A DNA stretch of 64,000 nucleotides from Rhizophagus clarus. Its lineage: Eukaryota > Glomeromycota > Glomeromycetes > Glomerales > Glomeraceae. The notes under the pieces are model-generated. The model saw nothing but the letters and a program-made list of their open reading frames with translations. It had not been told where the DNA came from and ran no database searches. The stretch lies in assembly GCA_015698045.1 (NCBI GenBank), contig BLAL01000058.1:622501-686500 (forward strand), written 5' to 3'. Each line of letters starts with the position of its first letter. Within the stretch, counting starts at the first letter, position 1. This document shows, one piece after another, positions 10,961 to 23,524 of this stretch. Both the position numbers and the translations under genes were made by a program.

Positions 10961-13900
10961 TTAAAATATTACGGTGTAAACAGTACCTTGTTTATTAATA
11001 TATAATGAAATACTCGATGATGAATTAACAGATGAATATTTTGAAATGATAGAACTTAATGATCTACCTGTATAAATGGCTTTTGGATGAGTATTTTTAG
11101 CAAACTCAGGCCCAAGCTTCTTTAATTTCAATAACTCTTTTCTTATTAATTCAGCTTTATTAAATATATCATTATTTTTATATCTGAATGACCAACTACC
11201 AAAGGTAGTACGAATTTTTTTCGCTGTAGGCCTTTTTTTGGGATTAGGATCCCAACAACTTTTCATTAAATCTGCATAACATTCTGGAGTATCTTCTGTA
11301 ATTTCAGGTCGTTCTCCATCAAGAATTTTAAAAATCAAATTAATATCATGTTCAACATCAGCAAAAGGTTTACAACCTGTTGTAAGTTCCCACATAATCA
11401 TACCCATACTATAAACATCAGATTTCTTAGAAAATGAAAACCCTCTAAATATTTCTGGTGCAATGTAAGGTATCACTCCATATATTTCATTATTCGATGC
11501 ATTATTTACATGTTGTGATAATCCTAGATCTCCAATTAACCATTGGTGTCTTTCCTTAAATCTTTCTTGCGCGTTATTGCGAAATAAATCATGTAATATG
11601 TTTCCACTATGAAAATCTCTGTGTATATAGTTTGCATTATGTATAGTTTCTAGTCTAAAAAAAAAAAAAAAATAAATTAATATCAAAAATAATTATAAAA
11701 AATCTGTGATATACTGTTATAAATACCCTTCTGAAATTTGCCATAAAATAATTAGTTTGTCTTTATTCCACTTAATTTCTGTAAATTTCTTTTGTAACCA
11801 GTTATGTAAATCTCCACCTGATGCAAATTGCATAACTAACATATAATCACCTGATTTAGGATCTTTTGTAATGCCATGAGTTCTAATAATATGATGTTTA
11901 ATTTCAAAACAGGTTTGATTTGATTTTAACTAAAAAATTTCAATAAAGAGGAATGAAATTAAATTATTTCATAATAACACAAATGTTTAAAAATATTTAA
12001 ATAATTCTTACCTCATTTAAAAAATATTTGCTAGCATATTGGAAATTTTTAAATTTTTTTAAAATTACACTTTGTTGGCCCCGGATTGCACGATATATTA
12101 TGCCAAATCCTCCTTCTGCTATTTCTACTACATTTGTAAATTGAGAATATGGTATCCATTCCATCAGCTTCTCTGATTGATCCTTTGATTGGGTATTTTT
12201 ATAGTTTTGACAAATAGATTGAATAGTTGAATTTATTTCCAATAGAAGAAAATACTTGTCATTATTTTTTATTTTGTCAGGAAGCTCGTTTATTCTTAAA
12301 TTATTGTAAATTTCAGGATTTAATTTGAGTATAAAATCATTTAATTCACTATTTTCACTCAAAATACTTGTATTATCAAAGATAATAGATGATATTCTTT
12401 CGCATTTCATACATTGAGATTGAGTGGTCGATCCAAAAATAATATTAGTTGTTAAACAATATCTACATCCGATATAAAATATAAAACAATTCTCACAATA
12501 CTTTTGACAGTCCGATGTAAATATTAAGGATTTATTGCAGGCAACACAACAAGATATATTATGCCACCATGGTAGATAAATAACTGGAATAGGCTTTTTA
12601 GTTAAGCTTGAATTTATATGTCCAGTAGAAATTAGATAACAATTTGAACATAATACGAATAGTCTTATTTCAATTATATCTGCTCCTAAAAATAGTGATT
12701 CTCCACATAATTTACAAAATTTTTCATTTTCAATAATATTATTGTATAGACTAAATTCAATCACACTAGAATTACTCAAATAACAGTCGTCTACGGGTAT
12801 TTGTTTAAAGCATAATATGTCCAAGCATTTACTGCATTCTTGAATATCTTGTGATTCTTTTGTTTTAATTGTTTCATGTTCACCATTCTGTGTGAATACA
12901 TGCAAATCCAAGTATATATTAATATCATTTATATTAGTTAGGTAATTTGATAAACAATTTTTGCAATATCTTTGACATCGTTGACTAATACTGAAAAGTG
13001 TTTTAGTGTATTCTTCTTCGCAATAAATGCATTTATTATCATCCTCATTAAAAGAAATAAACTTAATTGGTATAGAACTAGATTTTAATTTTGGAGTTGG
13101 ATCAAAAAACATGAGTTTTACAAGATCCCTTTCATTATATTGTAAGCAATTATATAATTCGGACTTTAACCAGTCATATGAAACTCCACCTGATGCATAT
13201 TGCGTAACTAACATATAATCACCTAATTTATCATCTTTTGTAACGCCATGAATTCTAATATTATGATGTTTAATTTCATAACAATTTGATTTTAACTAAA
13301 GAAATTTGAATAATGAGGTTAAATTTAATTAATTATTAAATAAATAATACAAATTTTACAATATTATATAATTATTGAACTTACCTCATTTAAAAAATAT
13401 TTGCCGGTATCTTGAAAATTTTTAAATTTTTTTAAAATTACACTTTGTTGATCCCAAATTGCATGATATATGATGCAAACTTCTCCTTTTATTATTTCTA
13501 CTACATTTGTAAATTGAGAATATGGTATCCATTCTATCGATCTTTCTGATTGATCCATCAATATTTTTGACTGAGTGTTTTTATAGTTTTGACACATGGA
13601 ACGAATAGTCGAAATTATTTCTGATGGAATAAAGTATTTGTCATTATTTTTTATTTTGTCAGAAAGCTCATCTATTCTTAAATTGTTATAAATACCAGGG
13701 TTTAAATTGAGTAGAAATTCATCTAATTCGCTATTTCCACTCAAAATACTTGTGATGTCAAAGATAATAGATGATGTTCTTTTGCATTTTTTACATTGAG
13801 ATTGAATTGTTAATCCAAAAATAATATTTGTTGTTAGACAATATCTACATCCAATATAAGAAATGAGACAATTTTCACAATATTTTTGACAGTCTGATGT

Positions 13901-14530
13901 AAATGTTAAGGACGTGTTACAAACATTGCATGAAGATCTATTATGCCACCATGGTAAGTAAATAATCAGAATAGATATTTTAGTCAAGATTGATCCTATA
14001 TATCCAGAAGAAATTTGATAACAATCTGAACATAATTTGAATTTGCTCATTTCAAGTGTATCTGTTCCTTGATATAATGATTTGCCACATAGTTTACAAT
14101 ATTTTTCACTTTCAATCATATTATCATATAAACTATTTTCGATAACAGCATAAATAGAACTACTTCTCAATAAATTATCATTTGCAGGTATTTGTTTTAA
14201 ACATAATATGTCCAGGCAATTTCTGCAACATTCTTGAATAACATGTGGTTCTTTTGCCTCAATTTCGTGTTTAATACATTCTGATTTCATTGTGTAATAT
14301 ACGTCCAAGTATATGTTATTATCAGTTATAGTACTAAGATAACGTGATAAGCATTTTTTGCAATATTTTTGCGTAGTAATACAAGTAGGGGTATCAACGT
14401 ATGCTTCTTTACAATAAATACATTTATCATCATTCTCATTAAAAGAAATAAACTCAATAGGTATAGGACTAGATTTTAATTTTGGAGTTGGGTCAAAAGA
14501 ATTTTCATCAATTATCTTTACAAGCTCCAT
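10961..14530 (-). CDS. Fused Cys-rich TKL-like kinase gene (two tandem copies joined in frame)
   Basis: Predicted exons are 14530-13385, 13295-12012, 11929-11727 and 11654-10961, giving 1108 aa. The junctions are GAG|GTAAGT, GAG|GTAAGA and GG|GTATTT, with phases identical to the paralogue at 58 kb. Residues 1-382 hold a Cys-rich region (several CxxC pairs) and a kinase N-lobe start whose glycine loop is degraded (IIKGEVCIIYHA). Exon 2 begins as the normal second kinase exon (LKSNCYEIKHHNIRIHG, then QYASGGVSYDWLKSE). It then runs without a break into a second N-terminus (MFFDPTPKLKSS) with its own Cys-rich region. A complete kinase domain follows: AEGGFGIIYRA, VILKKFKN, HRDFHSGNIL, GDLGLS, YIAPEIFRG and CWDPNPKKRP. 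The first Met is taken at 14530 (MELVKI) by agreement with the starts at 43591 and 58056; an upstream in-frame Met adds eight residues. Two separate genes or a read-through pseudogene remain possible. Confidence 0.7.
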
Positions 14531-14539
14531 TTTACATTT

Positions 14540-14830
14540 TATATATTGTATCAAATATTAATTAAAAAAAAGTTAGAAAGCTCACAACCATATTTATAAT
14601 TTTATACCGATAATACGTTATGATGAAAAATGGAACATCAAATTTGAATTTAAGTTAAAAGCTGGAACTCTAGTAGGGAATTTCTTAAGGTACACAAAAT
14701 TAACCATAGAACTTCTATTCGATTATTCGAATTCTATGACGAAATGTAAAAAAAAATGGAGTTGATTTAAATAGTAACTGTTCAACCTATTTAGTAAATT
14801 ATATAGGTTTAATTGTTTGTGCAACTTTGT
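14540..14830 (-). promoter_or_regulatory. Conserved kinase upstream region
   Basis: This block, upstream of the start at 14530, matches the region ahead of the kinase pseudogene at 43591 (about 43340-43590). Shared segments include AAATAGTAACTGTTCA / CCTATTTAGT, a CATAGAACTT / GAATTCTATG patch and a TATA-like TATAAATATG about 50-80 nt before the Met. Conservation in both flanks suggests the duplicated unit carried its promoter. Role inferred. Confidence 0.55.
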
Positions 14831-15353
14831 GAAAAGAATAGGAAATTTATTATTCAATGAAATTATCACGACTGGTTTCACTTATAACGCCAAGATTGTC
14901 AAAGATTGATGAAATATATAATGAAAATGACTTATAGTTTATAGTGTGTTATATCTAGTATTTTAAATTAATACATTTAACAATAAAAAAATTTTATGTC
15001 TCACATAAGTTGCATGAAATTATGAATATGCCTCATCATAATGTGACTGACGTGTTATAAGCTCTAGCTTTAATTTCCCTTAAATCTACACAAATCATTG
15101 TACGACGATCAAAAATTTGATAAGGATTTTATACGACGCTATAATATTTTTAATAATAAATGTTTTAACCTTTATGTGTTTACATTCTTCTAAATTTATA
15201 AATACATTTTCCTGCAAGTATGGTAGCAAAATAGCGTATATTGGCCAAGTGAACAAAGATTACTAAGATTACTAAATTCCACTTATTTGTTTATTTGAGC
15301 AAAATAAGCATGTGACTTTCGATTATACATTATATTATATTCTAATCATCAAT
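14831..15353. other. Intergenic spacer before the LINE
   Basis: AT-rich, no supported coding frame. Its right end contains the 5' copy of the LINE target duplication. Confidence 0.5.
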
Positions 15354-15366
15354 TGAAGATATTAAG
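15354..15366. repeat. LINE target-site duplication, 5' copy
   Basis: tgaagatattaag, identical to 25509-25521. Confidence 0.9.
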
Positions 15367-15560
15367 GAGTGTTCGGAAAAAACTTTTTCTCGACGATCCA
15401 TAGACCAAAATTCACTAAAGAAAAGAAAGTGCCTAAACATGTATTTTTCACTAAATAAACCACTTTTTTTATTACATTTTTGGAATCAAGAGATTAAGTT
15501 ACATATAAAAAACCAGTTACTTTAAAACACAACAATTAAAAAAAAAATTTTTTCAACAAC

Positions 15561-17894
15561 ATGAGTGCCACACCATCTTCTACAAGAAGAACTAGAAGTG
15601 CCACTAAAATGTCGTCCAAGACCACAAGGACAGACAAACAAATTACTGAAGAAACTTATACTCCCATTGATATAGACGTAATAACACAACAAAACAAAGC
15701 AAAAAAAAATAGAGTTACCGCCGACAATGATGCGGACGATGCCTTTTGGGAACCCGCAAATACAAAGGAGAACACAACTAACAACGTTGTAAACTCTGAA
15801 GTTCCCAACACAAACCAAGAACTACCTAACTCCACCAAAAAATCTAACAACAACAACGAAGAATACACTAACAAACTTCCTCCAGAACCTACCCTTCAAG
15901 ATATCTCTAAAGAATTTTCGCAAAAAAACGCGAACTCTCTCGACGCATCAATTCACAACAGTCACATGACGGTTGATCAACCAGCACCAATCATCAACGA
16001 ACAAATCACAGACAATACGGATAAGGAAATTAACCCCCTAACTAACTTAAAAAGGATATTTGACCAACCTCCAACAGTGGAACAACTTGACTTAAACACA
16101 CCTAATGGGGGAAAAAGACTCAAGTACAGCTCCTTCGCCATCAAAGAACTTTTCGAAACAAAGAACTTCCAACAAATACAGAAAAAAATTAGAGAACGCT
16201 TCTCGACCATAAATGGATTTGAATGCATAGAACCAGAAGAAACATATAATGACACTAAAATTGTCAAAATCAGTTTCAGCAATCAATCCTCACGTGATGC
16301 CATAAACGGCGTCAAAAAAGGAAATGACCCGGTTATTTTCCACACCTACAACAAAGAAAACGTCGACACCTTAACCAAAGAATTCAGAAACAACAAAGCA
16401 TCACATATTATAAGAGTGATGCACGTACCTAAAATCTTCAAAGAATCTGATATAATCAAAATTTTCTCAGTTTATGGAGAAATAAAGTCAATCTCCAAAA
16501 CAAAAACTAACAACACCTCAAAAAACAGATCCACCAGAAACAAAAAAACATCATCGGCCCTATATGATACATACTTTATAGCGTTCACAGACGCACGATC
16601 TGCAAAAAAATTTTTTATCAACGATATATGGTCAATACAGGTGGAAAAATTCTTATTAAGAATACTTCCCGTAGACCCCACAAACGAGGAATACCAACGA
16701 AGGACAGAATTCAGCTATAAAATCACGGGATTACACATGGACACAACCTTTTACGACATAGAACAAATAACTAAAAAAATCAAAGGACAGACATGCTATC
16801 TCCCACCGATCGAAATCAACTCAAAAAGAAAAACTAGGACAGCTTACATATATGTCAAACCGGAAGACTACCAACACAAAATCTGGAACGTCCCCGTAGG
16901 TAAAGATCGAAGTATCTATATCACTCCTTCAAATCATAGCGTATGCTCAGTCTGTGGAGATCACAGTCACAATGTATCCACATGCAATCGCTATGAAACA
17001 TTGGAACCATACCTCCGCCCTAATAAAGAACAACGGGTGGAATTAGACGATAACTCATCCTTCCTCCCCAATTACCTACGAAACATAAAACCAAATAACC
17101 AACAATCACAAAAAAATTCCTTCACAAATAACAACACGCAATCGAATCTTACTAACATTCAAAACAACAGATCAAAAAACTTACAGGGTAACAGAAACCA
17201 AAATAGAACACAAAACAACAGTACAAGATATAACCGCTCAAGATCCAGATCCAGAATCAACACCTCGTCCTCGGAATACATCCCCCCACGAGGCAGATCG
17301 ACAAACAAAGTTGTCACCAATAACAGTGTTGACAACACTGCTATCAACAGACAATATGAATACCAAATAGATAACCTAAGGAAAGATATTAATTTGCTTT
17401 CAAAAGAAATAAACACCTTAAAAACAAACCAAGAACAACAAGAAAAAATCACAGAAGACCTCCATCAACAAATACGTAAATTCACAGAATCTCAAGAACA
17501 AATGGCTAAACAAATAACAACCACTTCGGAAAACATTCAAGCAATTAACCGAACACAATCGATGATCCTAGAACAAATACAATTACTCCATCGACCAACA
17601 AACAATAACAGACAACACACCAGAAGAGCATCACCTCGTCCTCACGTAAGATCCCCAGTGCCATCCGAACTCTCAATTCCTGATCACTTCTTAACGGAAA
17701 GTGAACAACAAGGAGAAGACCCTTACGAGGACAGAGACGAAAATAGCCAATCGGAACATCTCCGATTTAATTCTCAATCCCGATCACCCTCTATAATCTA
17801 TGACGACAATAACGGTAACTCCAACAATAACAATCGATCCAACAACTTCTCATTTTCCAGCATTTATCCAAGCAATTGGATGCAACGCTATTGA
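15561..17894 (+). CDS. LINE ORF1 RNA-binding protein (777 aa)
   Basis: Open from an ATG in CAACAACATGAGTGCC context to TGA. It has a low-complexity Asn/Thr-rich N-terminus (1-190), then an RRM-like fold around 280-375 (IIRVMHVPKIF, then YFIAFTDARSAKKFF). A CCHC zinc knuckle lies at 461-474 (CSVCGDHSHNVSTC; C-x2-C-x4-H-x4-C), followed by an Asn/Gln-rich stretch. An RS patch near 558 (RSRSRSR) and a probable coiled coil near 598-680 (QIDNLRKDINLLSKEINTL) come next. By family knowledge such ORF1 proteins coat the element's RNA and act as chaperones. This reading frame is intact, unlike ORF2. Confidence 0.9.
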   Translation: MSATPSSTRRTRSATKMSSKTTRTDKQITEETYTPIDIDVITQQNKAKKNRVTADNDADDAFWEPANTKENTTNNVVNSEVPNTNQELPNSTKKSNNNNEEYTNKLPPEPTLQDISKEFSQKNANSLDASIHNSHMTVDQPAPIINEQITDNTDKEINPLTNLKRIFDQPPTVEQLDLNTPNGGKRLKYSSFAIKELFETKNFQQIQKKIRERFSTINGFECIEPEETYNDTKIVKISFSNQSSRDAINGVKKGNDPVIFHTYNKENVDTLTKEFRNNKASHIIRVMHVPKIFKESDIIKIFSVYGEIKSISKTKTNNTSKNRSTRNKKTSSALYDTYFIAFTDARSAKKFFINDIWSIQVEKFLLRILPVDPTNEEYQRRTEFSYKITGLHMDTTFYDIEQITKKIKGQTCYLPPIEINSKRKTRTAYIYVKPEDYQHKIWNVPVGKDRSIYITPSNHSVCSVCGDHSHNVSTCNRYETLEPYLRPNKEQRVELDDNSSFLPNYLRNIKPNNQQSQKNSFTNNNTQSNLTNIQNNRSKNLQGNRNQNRTQNNSTRYNRSRSRSRINTSSSEYIPPRGRSTNKVVTNNSVDNTAINRQYEYQIDNLRKDINLLSKEINTLKTNQEQQEKITEDLHQQIRKFTESQEQMAKQITTTSENIQAINRTQSMILEQIQLLHRPTNNNRQHTRRASPRPHVRSPVPSELSIPDHFLTESEQQGEDPYEDRDENSQSEHLRFNSQSRSPSIIYDDNNGNSNNNNRSNNFSFSSIYPSNWMQRY

Positions 17895-17983
17895 GAATTG
17901 ACTCCGACTTATTGATACCCCAAAAACGTCACAATCCAACAAAAATTTTAAAACACACACTCCAACAACTATAAAATTTATCA

Positions 17984-19741
17984 ATGATAGTACAACAAAA
18001 AAGAAAACACACTGGTTACGAAAATAACGAAAACATATCAAAAAATAAAAAAATAAAAAAAATACAAAAAATTAAAAACTTATCATCAGACACCCAAAAC
18101 AATAACAACTTCGACCTAAATAACCATCACCATCATAATGATACTAACATAAATTTCCAGAATCGAACAATCAACAACAACGATGACCTGGATATACTCA
18201 ACGCAATCAACGACTTACCACCTGGTTCATACCCTACATACAACACTAACAGTCAAAACAACAATTACGAAAAAGATTACATAAAAATAGGGACACTGAA
18301 CATACAAAGTGGTTTTAACAACAAAAAGACCGACATCTTGGAATATTTTGTCACTAACAATTACGACATTCTCGCCATCCAAGAAATGCACATAACTACT
18401 CCTCATTTATTCACCAATATGGAGAAAGTCAACGTCTTTAACAATGAGGAAAATATCAACTTATATATTTACAAAGATACAAATGGAAACACTGTCACGG
18501 ACTCACATAGCGGAGTCTGCCTAATCATGAAGGAGGAATTTCAAAAAAGAGTTTCCACAGTCAAAACACACAAAGGCAGAATTTTAGCAATCGAACTCTA
18601 CTTCAAAAAAATACATTTACTAATTATTAACACGTACATTCCAGCTAACAATCAGAAAAAAGAACAAATAGAAACCTGCTACAAACAGATCGAAACACTA
18701 ATTAACACTCATTCATCAAAACCTAATGCACACATAATTTTATTAGGCGATTTTAACGTACAACCGTGCAATCATGACCGTAAAAACAACAAATGGAAAA
18801 CACGCATTTATAGCATATTAAAGATGGCATCGATGACGAACGCGATAAAACAACATCACGACAAATACCTTTCCACGCACGCTCCCGCGGCCACTAAAGA
18901 ATTTACGTCCGTGATTGACCATATATACACCACACAAAATATAATAGACCACAGCTATTACGCATCCACGGCTACCATCGATCCATCTTTACACTTTAAA
19001 ACTGATCACAAATGCGTCTTTCTAATCATTCACCACGATTATATATTCAAAAATCCTCAATATCACAAACAAAACATATACAGAAACAAGAACACCACGA
19101 GGAAAAATATGTACAACTACCACAAGATGACTGATGAGCTATGGCAACAGTACACAGAAGGAACAAAAAATTACCTGGCTTTCCATCGTCTAGAATACGC
19201 GGATACAATACTGAACCCATCACACACGTCAACCATTCAAGCCATCGAAACTAAGTGGACCATATTAAAAAAATCCATATTAGCGTCGAAAGCTCAACAT
19301 ATACCAATGTACAATATCAAGGCTACCAATAGAAACAATACACCATTACCGATCAGACAAAAAGAAAATATGATTTTACAAATACATCATGCTCTTCTCA
19401 ATTTTAGTATTAAAAAAATTACTCACCGGATGGCTATAGAAAACGAACAAAGTCAAAACATCACTATAGACAATATCCCCCTGGAGAAATGGCAAACCTA
19501 TTGGAATATATGGCCTCTTATAAGGAATATGCTATACAAAGCCAATACTTTATTCGATAAAATAATTTTCAATTATCTACCACTTTCTATAACACGGTCG
19601 AATTACATTCAAATGAAACGAATTATCAAACAAGGATTATTGATGGCCAAAGAAATCAAACAGGCCGCGATCGCTAAACATGATATTACTAATATTAACT
19701 TTCATATTTTAAATCGAAATAATAATTTAGAAAATAATTAA
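17984..19741 (+). pseudogene. LINE ORF2, part 1: APE-type endonuclease
   Basis: ORF2 starts at 17984 after a 90-nt spacer. The exonuclease-endonuclease-phosphatase domain begins at about residue 100: GTLNIQSG, IQEMHI (catalytic Glu), INTYIP, LLGDFN near 255, VIDHIY and TDHK near 340. All metal-binding and catalytic motifs of this family are present, so this domain nicks target DNA in an intact element. The frame is closed by a TAA at 19739-19741, then continues in the same frame seven bases on. The stop is a single in-frame nonsense codon explicable by C-to-T change of CAA. Confidence 0.85.
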
Positions 19742-19747
19742 CGGAAA

Positions 19748-22191
19748 ATGATCAACTCCTTATTGGATCGAAAACCACGCCACATCCGATTAGATCGTCT
19801 CCTCGTACCTTCATCCGACGATCCTAACGAGATAACACTGACAAGAAATCCTAAAAGTATAGAACAACACTCGATTCAACATTTTCAACTATTAGGATCA
19901 ACTAGTAAAGAGGAGTTAATACAATCGATCAAACCCTACTCGACTTTAGAAGATATTCCAGTCAAATTTCGCCCTTACTATGCTCCTATTCAAACCATAG
20001 ACCAGTCACAATACGATTGTGTTCTGGATGACATTACTAACGACGAAATTCTTGCCACTTTCAAATCGCTTCCAAACCACAAAGCTCCTGGCATTTCTGG
20101 AATTACCTATGAAGATTTAAAACACGTACATCCTGACATCATACACTATACCACCGACTTTTTTAATCTTTGCCTACGTACCAGTTCTATACCAAGAGAC
20201 TGGAAAAAAGCTTTACTCTTTCCTATTCCTAAACCAAAAGAATGGGGCAGCGATATTAATAACACACGACCAATTATACTTTTAGAAACCTTACGAAAAT
20301 GTTTCATCAAGATTCTAACAGCACGATTACATACAATCCTTTCACAAAGACATTTCCTTCAACCTAACAATCACGCAGGTCTATTAGGGGAATCAACATA
20401 TCAACCACTTCAACATTTACACCACGCAATCGAAATGGCCAAGAAATATAAGAAGGAAATCTGGATAGGCGTCCAAGACCTTTCCAAGGCTTATGACCGC
20501 ATTAACATTTCCCTCTTACGTCTTGCCATGGCACGTCTACGCATTTCCCAGACCATTATCGAATTAATCCTACAATTATTCACAGATCGGACTAATCGTA
20601 TCATCCTTCACAATGACAACATTTCGGATCCTTATCAAGTTATGCAGGGTATCGACCAAGGAGAGGTGGTTAGCCCCCTCCTATGGATCATATACTATGA
20701 CCCACTGTTTGCGAGAATTAACTCATTACGAGAACTGGCATTCACTGTGGAACTGCAACAAATTAAAAACATATGGAACCCCGCGGCCGACCAAAAAGTT
20801 ACCTATTCAACGACCGTACAGAGTTATCTGGACGACACCACATGGGTCGCACCTACATTAACCCATATGAAAACGCTCCTAGAAATCTCTAACGACTTCT
20901 ACGAGCTAGCCAACATACAAATCAACAAGGATAAATATCGCTTACTCACTAACAATAAGTTGTATGTCGGCAAAGAAATCGAACTTACCCTAGGATCAGA
21001 ACTTACGAAAGTCAAAATCAATAAAAAGAAAGAAGGAGTCCGTATCTTAGGAGTTTATATTGATGCGTTTAATTCACCGTCTCCTACACTCAAAAAATTA
21101 CGTCAAACGGTGGCACTTTTTTCTAATACCTTGAGGAGAAAAAAATTAACGCATAATCATATTATTTACATTACCAATAAAGTCCTTATGCCTATCCTGG
21201 AGTATAGAAACCAATTTCAAGTTTTCACGATAGAACAATGCAACTTTGTCATGGCACCTATCAAAAAACTCTTCAAACAATCTTTACACCTTCCGAGATC
21301 TACTCCAGACGCGCTCATTCATCATTATTTATTACCATCAATTAACAATTTTTTCCATAATCAGATGTACTCGCACATAGCTATGACACAATTATTATTT
21401 AACACGCCTTTACTAAACCCCATAGCTATGACTCAAATGTTGACGACACAATATGAATTCTGGCTGCCACACTTCCCAACACACGAGGATCTTACGAAAT
21501 TAGAATCAACAAAATTGGCGACCACCTTTCTTTCCAAGTTACTAATCTATTTTAATAACTTTAATATAGTTTTTACCCCCGTTTACGATATTACAATAAC
21601 GGGAGGACGTACCCCTTTATTATTCCACATTCCTAACATTACAAAATCTGATATTACGAGCTTACAAAACAAACGCTTAATTTTTTTGGACCAAATCATT
21701 TCAGGCGATAGCTCATTCCTATTAACCCTTCCGGAAATGAAACAAATGGCACAAAAGAATTGGAAAGGAGCTCCTCCAAATTGGCTTAAAAAAATGGAAA
21801 ATACGGAAATTTGGACTACAACTAACCGACGGTTGATTAACCCTCCAAAAGAATTACCGATCCAGAACCTCCTTATACAAACACCCAATGTATTACCAAA
21901 AAAAGAAAATCAATTACGCAACCAATGGTATACTTTTTGGGACCCAAAGAGCAACACTTCAATTTACGGTAAAGGCATCACTTAAGTCAATCATAAAGAC
22001 ACACCGAGCATGACACAGTTACAGCACTATGTACAGAGTTACTTGGAAGATGATGCACTGTTCGACTTTAGGGCCTCCAATTCACATCATGACGCGAATA
22101 CTCCGCGGAAGAAAACTACGATTCTAAAACCCTGCAAAGGGTGTGCTCTTCATACTTACAATGTGGATCGACCGCTTATATGTACAATGTA
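19748..22191 (+). pseudogene. LINE ORF2, part 2: reverse transcriptase
   Basis: Continues ORF2 in the same frame. Finger motifs include LPNHKAPGISGITYEDLKH, followed by NNTRPIILLETLRK, then AGLLGEST, QDLSKAYDRI (first catalytic Asp) and QGIDQGEVVSPLLW. The active-site motif SYLDDTTW lies near residue 360 of this piece. A second in-frame TAA at 21983-21985 follows; after it the frame continues with MTQLQHYVQSYLEDDALF and a small CKGC...C motif. It stops where the Tc1 element begins at 22192. As a template-primed polymerase domain it has no missing core motif. Confidence 0.88.
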
Positions 22192-23524
22192 CACTCCCCG
22201 ACCAAAAGTCTCCGACCACTTTAAAACCGGAAAAAAATACACCAACTTCAACATTTAATTTCTTAATGATTTATAAATAAACATTGTAAAAAATTTATAT
22301 AGTTTTATTCAGAAAAACGTGAATTTTATTAATATCTAGTTGGATTTCCGTGGCTATCTAATACAGCTTGAACCCTCCTTGGCAAACTTTCAACTAAATT
22401 TGTTAAAATTTCGGGTTCGATTTTATTCCATTCCTCCTCCAAGATTACCATTAATTCCTCAATATTTTTTGGATGAGGTTTGTGTTCCCGGACTCTCCTT
22501 TCCAAAACATCCCACAAATGTTCAATTGGGTTAAGGTCCGGGCTCTGTGCAGGCCATGGAAAGTCTATTATCGAATTATCCTCTTTCCATTGTTTAACCG
22601 TTCTTGCTCTATGCACTGGGGCATTGTCATCTTGAAAAATATATTGTGAATTGTTTTCTAAACTATTATAGAAGGGTAAAAAAGTGTTTTCTAATATTCC
22701 CATATATACAGAAGCATTAATACTACCAGAAACTTGGATTAAAGGACCAATTTTATCTTTCGCAAAACACCCCCATACCATAACACCTTGGTTTCCGGAT
22801 TTTACAGTTGGAATCAAGCAATCCACATCATATTTTTCATGTGGTTTACGCCAAACCCAGTGGTGTGCATCATTTTAGAATATCATAAAGCGGGATTCAT
22901 CACTCCAAATGATAAAATTCCACTCATCATCCCAATCTCTTCTTTCACGGCACCATTCTAGTCTTTTTTTACGATTTGCTTCAGAAACAAATGGTTTTCT
23001 CTTTCCAGCTCATCCAAAAAAACCCTCAGAGTGTAAAGTACGTTTTATAGTATTAGAGGATACTGAAATTGATAAAGATTCACTAAATTTTTTTGTCATT
23101 TCCTCTAGTGATTGTTGCCGGTCTTCCTTAAGTGTTCTTACAAGTTGTCTAACGTTTCTTTCTGTGAGTTTTAGTGGCCTTCCCGAACGTGAAGAAGCTG
23201 TAATTTGTCCTGAATTTTTGTACCTCGTTATAGTATCATGGATAGTGCTTTTAGGGTGCCCAAGAATTTCCCCAATATTTCGTTCACTATGACCTCCTTT
23301 CCAGAGACCAATAATCTCTCCTCGCTCAAACTCAGTAAGTTCACGTCTTTGGGACATTATAAAAATATATTTTTTTTTTTATTTTCGGATAACTGAAAAC
23401 AAGAGCTTCATGGGAAAAAAAAATTTTATATGTTTATATTTAATGGATTTGGCGTAAACAAACTTAATAGGTAATGATCGGCAATAAAAAAATCGGGTGG
23501 TCGGAGACTTTTGATCGGGGAGTG
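22192..23524 (-). mobile_element. Tc1-family DNA transposon inserted in LINE ORF2
   Basis: Terminal inverted repeats begin CACTCCCCGACCAAAAGT on the left and CACTCCCCGATCAAAAGT on the right (reverse complement), matching over 28 bp with one difference. The element is flanked by TA at 22190-22191 and 23525-23526, the standard Tc1/mariner duplication. Its transposase runs opposite to the LINE. ORF2 is in the same frame on both sides, so the insertion was precise and happened after the LINE arrived. Confidence 0.95.
22329..23357 (-). pseudogene. Tc1 transposase, DD34E, two nonsense codons
   Basis: The start is MSQRRELTEFERGEIIG at 23357, leading into a paired-type helix-turn-helix (SERNIGEILGHPKSTIHDT) that binds the inverted repeats. 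The catalytic core is WSDESRF (first Asp), IFQDDNAPVHRA (second Asp) and SPDLNPIEHLW (Glu), with 34 residues between the second Asp and Glu. The frame is constant across 343 codons, the usual Tc1 length, but carries an in-frame TGA (after SEGFFG, near 23010) and TAA (after RFMIF, near 22876). Both can arise by C-to-T change (CGA, CAA). All catalytic residues remain. Confidence 0.92.

Noticed and set aside
15522-17452. Minus-strand frames opposite LINE ORF1
   Set aside because: Shadows of the C/A-rich coding strand; no motif, while the plus frame has RRM and zinc knuckle.
22340-23292. Plus-strand frames across the Tc1 element
   Set aside because: Antisense to the transposase, which has clear DD34E and helix-turn-helix motifs.
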